A DNA stretch of 33,714 nucleotides, from assembly GCA_003559575.1 (NCBI GenBank), contig PWKZ01000244.1, positions 1 to 33,714 on the forward strand, written 5' to 3'. The position numbers and the translations under genes were made by a program. Shown here piece after piece: positions 1 through 9,200 of this stretch. The stretch is from Bradymonadales bacterium. Lineage in GTDB: Bacteria > Myxococcota_A > UBA9042 > PWKZ01. The notes beneath the pieces are model-generated. The model saw only the letters and a program-made list of their open reading frames with translations. It was not told the origin of the DNA and ran no database searches. Positions within the stretch are counted from its first letter, which is position 1. Each line of letters begins with the position of its first letter.

Positions 1-120
1 CACCTTCACCAAATCGATGCTCGACGTAGCGCTGCTACGACTGCGCTCGATTTGGCTTGTTTCCTTGCACTTGCACCCGCCTCACTCCCCTCGGTCCACG
101 GACGCGGTGGAGGATTGAGG
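1..120 (+). repeat. Dispersed structured intergenic repeat, copy 1 (hairpin region 9-55 plus 67-bp conserved block 54-120)
   Basis: Bases 54-120 are identical to the reverse complement of 33594-33660. Adjacent hairpin: CCAAATCGA (9-17) / TCGATTTGG (47-55) with inner stem CGTAGC (25-30) / GCTACG (34-39). Confidence 0.93.
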
Positions 121-255
121 GTGCGCGAATCCCTGGATGGGCCGACGATTATGGTGTTACCCTGGACACCGTCAAGGCTCCCCTGGGAGACTGCACTCAC
201 TCCCAAACGCAATGGCACGCACGGTCTTTCGGGGGGGGAGGCGGTGAGTAGCGCT

Positions 256-1749
256 ATGTTGAACAGTCGGTTCGGTTTACTGCTCCCACTCCTGCTGGGC
301 GTAATGTTGTCCCCCGCGGAGGCGACCTCCGGCGCGGTTCACTCTCCCGCCTCCTACCCCGGACCGGCGAACGTCGCCGTTGTCGCCAACGCCGACTCCG
401 CCGCCTCTCTGCGAATCGCACTGCGCTATAAGTTCGTGCGCCGACTGCCGCCCGAGAACATCTGCGCGCTGCCTCTCCCCACCGAATACACCATCACGCT
501 CGAGACGTTCGAGGAGGTGCTGCGCGCACCCCTGGCCGAGTGTCTTGTGTCGCGCGGCATCGAAGAGCGGGTGCTATTTTTGGTCCCCACCTGGGACGTG
601 CCCGCCATGTTGCGCCTCCCCGACGGGGAGGTGCGCGCCTTGGACTCATTCCTCACCGACTTGCGACACGAGCTGCCCGCGGCTCACAACCCCTACCACC
701 GCAAGACCGACTCGTTCCTGCGGGAGAACGGCTACCGCGGCTACTTAGTCACCCGCCTCGACGGCCCCACGGCCGAGTCCGCCGCCGCGCTCGTGGACCG
801 CGCGGCGATGGCCGAGCTCCAAGACGGGATGACCTCCGGCATCGGATACTTCGACCTCGAGCCCAACGGCCTGAACCCGCTGCACGAGATCGTGATCTCC
901 GGCGCGGGACACATCGGCAACCGCCAGATTCGAGACGCCCACGACATCGTCGCGGCCGCGGGTTGGCCGACCGTGCTCGACGAGCACGACGAGGAGTTCG
1001 GCACCCCTCCCGCGCTCGCATTCTGTCCCACCGCGCGCTTCTATCTCGGCTGGTACAGCCTGTACAACTACAACGACGCCTTCGAGTGGCTGCCGGGCGC
1101 CGTCGGGGTCCACATCGACTCCTTCTCGGCACTCAACTACCGCCACCCCTCCCACGGCGCCTGGACGGCAGGGGCCATTTGGCGCGGTATCACCGCCACG
1201 GCGGGCGCCGTCGCAGAACCCACGATCCAGGGTTTCATCGAAGGCGACGTACTCTTCGAAGCCTTCGTGGCCGACGGCGTCTCCTGGGCCGAGGCGGCTT
1301 ATCGCGCCATCCCCCGCCACCAATGGATGATGGTGGTCTTCGGCGACCCACTGCTCAGCCTCACGCGCCGCTACCCGGGCACCCGCCTGCCACCGCCCGA
1401 TTTCCTCGGGCCGGCGAAGGAAGCAATCGAGCACGGCGCGCACCACGAGGCACCGTCGCAGCGGTCGCGCGAGGCCGCTTCCTCAGTGCGGTCAAAGGAA
1501 GCAGCGGCGGCAATCCCCCGAGAATCTCCGCCCGGACTGTCACCCGTCTTCGCCGGTGACATCGAGGAGCCACTTGACACGTACCCCGGCGACGCGAGAG
1601 AAATGCCGCCCGCGCGAAGCGGATCGAGCAACTGCGCTCACGGGAGCGCGCCGGAGAGGCCCGTTGCTCCGCTCCCGTGGCTCCTGATCCTCCTTGCTGT
1701 TGCCGCTGCCAAGTGCCGCTGCGCACTTAGGGCCGGAGCCAGGGATTGA
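256..1749 (+). CDS. TIGR03790-like secreted protein with a C-terminal Cys-TM-basic (MYXO-CTERM-like) tail
   Basis: ORF 52..1749; ATG at 256 gives a signal peptide (MLNSRFGLLLPLLLGVMLSPAEA) after a G-rich RBS. N-terminal 'NVAVVANADSAASLRIALRYKFVRRLPPENICALPLP' resembles TIGR03790. Tail is 'NCAHGSAPERPVAPLPWLLILLAVAAAKCRCALRAGARD'. Confidence 0.75.
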   Translation: MLNSRFGLLLPLLLGVMLSPAEATSGAVHSPASYPGPANVAVVANADSAASLRIALRYKFVRRLPPENICALPLPTEYTITLETFEEVLRAPLAECLVSRGIEERVLFLVPTWDVPAMLRLPDGEVRALDSFLTDLRHELPAAHNPYHRKTDSFLRENGYRGYLVTRLDGPTAESAAALVDRAAMAELQDGMTSGIGYFDLEPNGLNPLHEIVISGAGHIGNRQIRDAHDIVAAAGWPTVLDEHDEEFGTPPALAFCPTARFYLGWYSLYNYNDAFEWLPGAVGVHIDSFSALNYRHPSHGAWTAGAIWRGITATAGAVAEPTIQGFIEGDVLFEAFVADGVSWAEAAYRAIPRHQWMMVVFGDPLLSLTRRYPGTRLPPPDFLGPAKEAIEHGAHHEAPSQRSREAASSVRSKEAAAAIPRESPPGLSPVFAGDIEEPLDTYPGDAREMPPARSGSSNCAHGSAPERPVAPLPWLLILLAVAAAKCRCALRAGARD

Positions 1750-1771
1750 TCGAGGCGAGGAGGCTTTTGCG

Positions 1772-3202
1772 GTGTTAAACAGCTTGCAACTTCGTCGAGT
1801 CCCGTCACTCGCTCTCCTCGCGCTCGCGATCGGGTGCGCGAATGAGAGCGCTTCACTTTCCGCAGACGCGGATAATCCTCCCGCCCCCGACGCCGTGGCG
1901 AGTGATACAGCGTCACCAAGGCCCGACACGTCGTCGCCGAGCGGCGACGTGGCCCCACCCGAACTCTCCCCTCCGCCGCCGGATCTCGTCGGCCCGCCGG
2001 AGACCACCGGAGACGCGGAGGAGCCGCTCATCGAGCCGGTGTGCGAGGGCATATTCACCCCGCGCGAGCATGTTGTCCGACCCGACCAAACCTTCCGCCG
2101 CGGCCCCTACCTGCAGTCCGTGCTCGATGACTCAGCCGTTATCGTCTGGCATATGGGCGGGCCTTCGCCCAAGGCGCAGGGGTGTGTCGTTTATGAGGTG
2201 GATCACTCGACGCACGAAGCATGTACGGCAGCCGACGAACACGGACAATTCGTCGTGCGGCTGACGGATCTACCGCCCGAGTCGCCCGTCGATTACCGGG
2301 TGCGCGTGATGCTTTCCTCCGAGGAGGGCGAGCCGGAGCCAGCGCTCCTCGTGGCGGGGCCGTTCCGCTTCGAGAGCGCGGCGCCGCACGAGCGCCCCAT
2401 GCGGCTACTCGTGTTCGCCGACGCTCACGCGAACGAGACGAGCATGCGCGCCATCTCCGAGGCGGCCCTCGCCGCCGGCGTGCACGGTGCCATCGGCGTC
2501 GGCGACCTTGTCAACGAACCGGAGGAGGATCAGTGGGACTCCTTCTTCGAGGGGCTGCGCGCGCTCGGCCATCTCGTCCCCTTCTGGCCGGTCATCGGCA
2601 ACCACGAGCGTCTGCACGAGAGTTATTTCCGTTCGTTCGTGGTGCCGGGAGCGGCGCCACCGCCCCACGAGCCTGGTCTGTTCTACGCCGCGCGCCAGGG
2701 CAACGTCTGGTTCGCCGCCCTGCATCTCTATGAGTTCCACCTCTCCGCCATCGGCGGGGGCTATCCCACCCCCCAGGTCGCCTGGCTGCGCGAGCAGCTC
2801 ACGAGCCCGGAAGCCCGCCTGGCCCGTTGGCGGTTCCTCCTCATCCACGAGCCGCCGTACGCCCAGGGGTGGGGCAGGTGCGACCACTACCGGGGCGAAG
2901 TGTCGTTGCGCCAGGTCCTCGTCCCGCTCGCAGCCGAGCTGGGCGTGCACGCCATCTTCAGCGGCCACGTCCACGGCTTCGAACAAGGCGAGCGGGACGA
3001 CGTGCTGCTCGTCACGACTGGCGGGGCGGGCGGTAATCCCGACATCCCCTGTGACCCCTTCGACGGGCTCCCCGACCCCTGGCTCACGATCTACGAGAAG
3101 CACTATACTCTCGTGACCGCCGAGTGTGATCGGCTGCGCATCGAGGCGATCGCGCTCGATGGGACTCCGCTCGCGGTGGTCGAGACCGATTCGACCCGGT
3201 AA
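1772..3202 (+). CDS. Calcineurin-like metallophosphoesterase lipoprotein (purple acid phosphatase-like, N-terminal FN3-like domain)
   Basis: GTG at 1772 in ORF 1694..3202; lipobox-like LALAIGC; FN3-like 'RRGPYLQSVLDDSAVIVWH'; motifs FADAH, GVGDLVN, VIGNHE, FSGHVHGFE. Confidence 0.85.
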   Translation: MLNSLQLRRVPSLALLALAIGCANESASLSADADNPPAPDAVASDTASPRPDTSSPSGDVAPPELSPPPPDLVGPPETTGDAEEPLIEPVCEGIFTPREHVVRPDQTFRRGPYLQSVLDDSAVIVWHMGGPSPKAQGCVVYEVDHSTHEACTAADEHGQFVVRLTDLPPESPVDYRVRVMLSSEEGEPEPALLVAGPFRFESAAPHERPMRLLVFADAHANETSMRAISEAALAAGVHGAIGVGDLVNEPEEDQWDSFFEGLRALGHLVPFWPVIGNHERLHESYFRSFVVPGAAPPPHEPGLFYAARQGNVWFAALHLYEFHLSAIGGGYPTPQVAWLREQLTSPEARLARWRFLLIHEPPYAQGWGRCDHYRGEVSLRQVLVPLAAELGVHAIFSGHVHGFEQGERDDVLLVTTGGAGGNPDIPCDPFDGLPDPWLTIYEKHYTLVTAECDRLRIEAIALDGTPLAVVETDSTR

Positions 3203-3251
3203 CCCCTTCAATCCAACTGAACGAAAGCAAAAAACGCGTGGGCGGAGAGAG

Positions 3252-3281
3252 CCCGGCGCGCCGCATGAGCGGCGCGCCGGG
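3252..3281. terminator. Perfect 13-bp GC-rich hairpin (4-nt loop) between convergent genes, putative bidirectional terminator
   Basis: CCCGGCGCGCCGC-ATGA-GCGGCGCGCCGGG between the stop at 3202 (+) and the stop at 3287 (-). No immediate T-tract. Confidence 0.55.
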
Positions 3282-3286
3282 TGATG

Positions 3287-6200
3287 CTACGGGGCCACTT
3301 CGAAGAAGACGTGGAGCGGCTCGTACTGCGCGTCGCCGTCGAGGTCCGCGAGGTCCGCGAATAGGATAGCGCCGTAGAAGACGTCCGGCGTGAAGTCGTC
3401 ATCCGCCGTGAAGCGGACGATGGTTCCGCCGCCCTCGAGGCTCACCACACCCGGCACCCTCGTTCCATCCTCAACCTCATACACCCACAGCGTATCGCTG
3501 TGGAGCGAGGCGGGATCCACCGGCTCGTTCAGGTGGATGTCCACCGTGTGGTCCGCCACCGTGAGCGGCACGGCGGCGCACAACGCCACCGGGCCATACG
3601 AGTCGCCACCCACCGTGTCAAAGTCGAAGATGTAGTCGCCACCCGGCAACGGGTTGCCCCCGAGGTCGGTGACGAATTCGCGCACCGTCCCGGTGAACAC
3701 CATCTCGTCGATGAGGTGGTTCGGGTGCTGCGGCACGAAGGTCATCCGTCGTCCCCGCGCGTCGAGCGAGACGCAGCCAAACAGCTCGTCGCGCACGTTC
3801 GCGTTGCACTCCAGCGGCGGCTCGTAGCCCACCGTGAACGTGCCCTCGCGCCACACAGTCGAGCCAAAGAGCGACAGTGGTTCCATCGCCTTGTCGAACT
3901 CGACCGTAATGACAGCGCCCACACTCACTCCGGAGGCCCCATCGGAGGGCATCGTCATCAATACCGAGGGCGCGGTTGAGTCGATGGAGAACGACGTCAT
4001 GGCGGCCGCGGCCATCGGGTTGCCCGCGGCGTCCGTCACCGCGGTGGTCGCCGTCAGCGTGTACGGACTCAGGGGACTGAGGAGCGGCGCCGCCGGCGTG
4101 AACACGACGCGGTTGTTTTCCACCTCGAAGGTGCCGCGCACATGCTCCCCGTCGTTGTCCTCCAGGGTGATGCTCGCCGCGGTAACCGACTCCTCCGCAA
4201 TCCCCTCGCTGAACAAGAGAGTCAGCGCCGTTTTCGGCAAAACATCCGTGCGACCGTCGAGAGACACCATTGCGTCCGCCAGGGCGTCGCCGTAGACGCC
4301 CTCGAGAGTCGGCGCGGTGGTCTCCACCGTATAGCTGTACGTGTTCGTCACGGTATAGGCGAACGTGTACATGTTAGTGATCTTCGTCGTGTCCACGATG
4401 AGCCGCGTTGGCTTCCCGGCCAGCATGCGGTCCACCGGGATGAGGTCCACTGAGGTGCCGCCACCGGCGTCCGCGAAGTAATCCACCCCGTAGCGAATCG
4501 GCACCAACAGCTCCCAGCCGAGCCCGGTCTCGCTCGACGCGAACTCCGCCGCGAGACGCACCGCGGAGCTGCTCAATACCGCCTCGATCACGTAGTACCC
4601 GTTCTGGCCCTGCCCGGATACGGTCACCCGAAGGAGCCGCCCTTCGTCGCGCCCCACTTGGAACGGATTCGCCGCCGTCACTGAGAAGATGTCGCTCCCG
4701 GCGCTGACCGATCCGCCGCCGCCTGTCGACACCTCCTGGAGGAGCCGCACCGACTCATGGTTGATGGAATTCGGCATCATACGCGTGCGGTTGTTGCCGG
4801 CGTCTGTCCAAACCAAACGGAAGCTCTCCTTCCCTGCAATCGAGCCGCCCCCCGGCGTGACACTCGGAGCTCTGTCCGGCGCGATGGCCGCCGACGCAGG
4901 CGCGCCGCCGACAATGCCCAAGTTGTGCTCGGTGGCGTTCACCGGGTTGCCCCGGAAGTCTATCACGTCACTCGTAATGTTTACGCGCGCATTGATCCCG
5001 TCGCGGAGCGCCGGCACCGGGAACAAGGTCACGGTGTCGGGCCGCGAGACGATGAAGCTCGGCAACGCTTCCACCTTCGTCGTGCCTTGCATGAAGTACG
5101 CCGTCTCGTTCGTCACGCTGTCGAAGCGCACCGTCCGCGAGAACAGGACGCCCGGGTTCATGAGCGTCTGAAGCCCCCCCAGCGGGACCACAACCACGAG
5201 CGTCTCCGGGCTAGTCACGAACCGGAAGCGCCGGTTGCCGGCCAGCGGGTTACCCAGGGTATCCCGGAGATAGTCGGCGGGCGAAGACACACTACGTCCA
5301 ACAAGCACCAGCTCGTGATAGTCGCGGTCATCCGACAGCGACCAGGACAAGTTCGTCCCGGAGGCATCGAACGCCGGACCGTCAACCGTCACGCTATTCG
5401 CCCCCTCGTCCACCGCGACGATCCGCGCGGCGCGGTTACTCGCAAGCGGCACGCCGGTCAAGGTGATGATGCGACCGAGGTCGCGATCCTCCCGGAACCG
5501 GAAGTTGGAGTTCGCAAGACTCACGGCAACAGTGTCGCCGCCTGCCGTCACCGCCGCGTAGCGGCCGCGGTAGTCCGCATGCCGGTTGAGCAACATGAGC
5601 GGACGCACCCGAACACCCCGGCCCCCGGAGGTGACCTCGAGTTCGTAGTGCACGCTCTCCGAAAGACGCCGCTCCCAGAACAGATCGCCCTCGGCCGCCG
5701 CAAACAGCCCGCCCCCGGCGAGCGTGACCGTACGGTCGTCGACCACCGTGACAATCTGGTACTCACCGTCGTTGCCATGCTGCGAGCCGGAGATGGCGAT
5801 CCGCTTGCCGAGGTCGCGCGGCGCCGAGAAAATCCCCGGCGCGTCCACCTCGAACTGGGCCGTGCCCTCGATCACCCGCCCGTCAGCGCCACGGCCGTCG
5901 GCCAGGTACACCGTGGCCTCGCTTACGCTGGCGGCATCAACCGCGCCCGTCAGCGCAACGTCGAACCAAGAGTTCACCGGCACCTCGTCGGCGCCCCCGA
6001 GCTTGTTCGGCCCGAGCAACGGGTTCGTGTAACTCACCCCCGCGACAAGCGTGTCGCCGCCGGTCGTGAAGTTCATGAGGTACTGACGGTCACCCGCCGA
6101 CGGCCAGACGTTCTCAGTACCGTCGGCGCTCGTGATGGCCGTCGAGAGGTGTGCCGTGAACACCGTGTTGAGCGGCAGCGCGTTCGAGGTGAGCGTCAGG

Positions 6201-9200
6201 CTCCAAGAAAGGTTCTCCTCCGTGGCGAACCCGCTGCCCGCGAGCACCGCCAAACCACCCGACACATCGTCGATGCGGAAGCTGCCGTTGTTCGCAGCGT
6301 AGGAGTCGCTCGCGAGGAATACGTACTTGCCCACGTCATTCGCCGTAAAAACGTAGGACGCCGTGGCGAAGTTGCGCGTGCCCGACGTCAATGCGCCGTC
6401 CGTGCCGACAAGCTCGGCCGTGAGAGAACCACAGGTGAACAACGCCATGAGGTCCGGGACGAGCGTCGCCGCGTCGCAGTGGAGGCTCCCCGTCTCCGAC
6501 GGGTCGCACTCCTGAGCGGGATCCTGGCTCCCAACCGACACCGTCGCCGGAATGAGCCTTGTCGCCCCAAGCTCGTCCTCGTAAGTGAGGTAGAACGTGT
6601 TCTCGTTCACGAGAGACACGTCCACCTCATCGGTGAACCGCGCCCGCAAGTAAAGGTCGTTCACGTCCTCGCGGTTGTGCACCGTGAGATCACCCAGCAA
6701 CCCGCCCGGCGTCGTCTTGAAACTCGACGAATAGAAGCTCAGGAGACGCATCCCGTTGACATCCTCGATGTCGCGCGACACGACAAACGTGTACCAGGTG
6801 TCAGGATTCAACGACTCGAGCGGCTGCAGCGTCACGACCCGGTCGGCGTCCGAGAACACATACTCAACATCAACCGCCTCGGGCAAAGAACAGTCCGTCA
6901 GATCGCGCCCCTCGATTAGGCAGATGTTCGGCTCCACTCCGTCCGGCTCCGGGTACAGCGGGTTGGTCGGCGGTATATCCTCCTCCACCGTCGCCTGCCG
7001 AATACTGTTGCTGAACGTCACATACGGCTGGATCAGCGTCGAGACACCCTCCGTGTTGGCCGCGGGGTAAAGCGTCGCCGTGAGTTCCGGCCGCCCTTCC
7101 GTGCGGAAGTTGAACGTCACTTCCGGCGAAGGCAAACAACCGTCATCCGTCACGTCGCGCTCATCCTTCTCAGGCACGCAGATGCCCTCGGAACCGCCCG
7201 CGAGCACAAACGTGTATTCGGTGTCGTAGCACAGTCCTATTCCGTCGCAGCGATCTTCCTCGGTGTCGTCCACCGCCGCTATCTCAACGGTCGCCGCCGT
7301 GTCACCATCACAGAACACCTCCGCCTCAAGACGCCCCTCGTAGTCGGCCTCGAGGCCGCGATTGACAAAGAACGTCTCCGGCGTGATGCGCGCACAGTCC
7401 ACCTCACGGTCGAACGCCACCACGATCCGCCGAATCCGCTCGAAGGAGACCGAACCCGCCGCGTTCGTGGAGATTATCTGCAAGAGTCGAATGCGCTCAG
7501 TGCTGAACCCAAACTGATAGGCCGGAATGAGATGGCCCTGGTCCGCATCGTTCGCGTTCGCAGCCCCATCCTCGGCGCGTACGTCGCGAATCTCTTCGCC
7601 CAACGAGACGAGAATGTAGCGCCCCCAACCAAACGGCTCTGTCGCGGTGAATACCACCGTCGCCGAACCATCCTCACAGGACCAGCTACCAGCGATGGTC
7701 GTCCCGCTCGGATCCAGCGGATCCTCCGTAAACACCCCTGTGTCGTAAGACACCACGAGGTTATCGCTCGTGATAGTCGCGCACGAAGGCGCCGCCGAGA
7801 ATGTAACGGAGATGCTTTGCGTCATTTGCGACACCTCGGTCGAAAGATGGCCCGGGCTCGTCCCACGCACAAAAAGCTCCGGCAAGCGCTCCACGCGGAA
7901 AATCAGGACCACGTCCCGCGGGAGTTGACCGCCACGCACGGTGGCGCGGTCCGAGTGCAGCCCCGGATCCGCCGAGTCGGGCGACCCCTTGAGCGTCACG
8001 CGCAGCCAGGTCCCGTAGGGCAAAAGCTCATCCGGGACGAAACGCAGCACATCGTCATCACCGATGAGGTCATCGCCCACCGGCGCATCGTCGCTGTTCC
8101 ACTCGAGACTACCGGCGATTGAACCATGCGACGGATCCGTCAACGGCGACTCGAGCCCTGTCACATCCTCGATAACGACCGTCTCGCCAAGAGACGCGCT
8201 CGCCTGCGCGACACCCTCCGTGAACACTGCCACGATGGCATCCCCGCGCAGTAGCAACGACTCCCCGCTCTCGCTCGAAACCGACACCACACCGAGGAGC
8301 GGCGGGTTGACCGTGCTGTAGCCACCAGCCCAGCCGTGGCGCAAATGTCCCTGCAGCGGGTCGGCTTCGGGATGCGCCGGATCATCGGCCGCGCGGAAGC
8401 TCCTCACCTCATCGGTTAGCTCAACGACCACGTCCCGGCTGTACTTGATGTGTTCGGTCGGCGTAAAGACGACCGTCTCTTCGGCGTCCGTGCATGTGAG
8501 CGCGCCATGAACCGGCGTGCCAGGCGCCTCCGGATCGGTCGCGGCGAAACTCACGAGAAGACCCTCCTCGACGCTCGCACAATCCACCCCTTCCGAAAAC
8601 ACGAGCTCGATGGACTGATCAATGGGGATGTTTTGCGCCTCCGCGCTCGGAGTCGCCTTCACGAGAGTCAGATCAGGGAGCGTCTCGACACGGAAGTAGT
8701 GCGACTCGTCCATGGGGAGCTGTCCGCCACGTGCCGTGGCGCGATCCGACTCCAGCCAGACCGGGTTGTCCTGCGCGCCCTTGAGCGTCACGCGCACTCG
8801 CATCCCCCATTGCCACCAGGTGGCCGAGGTGAAGACCACTGTGTCGTCGGCGCCGATGAGCGCGTTCTCGTCGGCCCAATCGAGGTCGCCCGCGTTCCAG
8901 GCGAAGCTCCCCTCGACCACGCCGTGGCTCTCGCCCGCCGCCAGGGCGGCTTCGTCGAGACCGGTGATATCCTCGATCAACAGACGCTCCAGGATCGCGG
9001 CCGGATCAATCTCACCCGTCTCCTCATCGGTGTAGCGGCACACACCCTCGGAGAAGCGAATCACGATGGACTCCGGATCCACCGTCGCAGGATCTCCGTC
9101 GACATCGCGCAGCAGCGACACTGAGCCTGCTGCGCCCTTCACCGACTGAACCGCGAGCGGCGGCGGGTCGAGCGTGCTGAACCCAAACTCGTAGGCTCCT

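Noticed and set aside
4757-6919. 720-aa plus-strand ORF antisense to the giant Big_5 gene
   Set aside because: Arg/His-rich composition typical of an antisense frame in high-GC DNA; the opposite strand has clear domain repeats and a lipoprotein signal.
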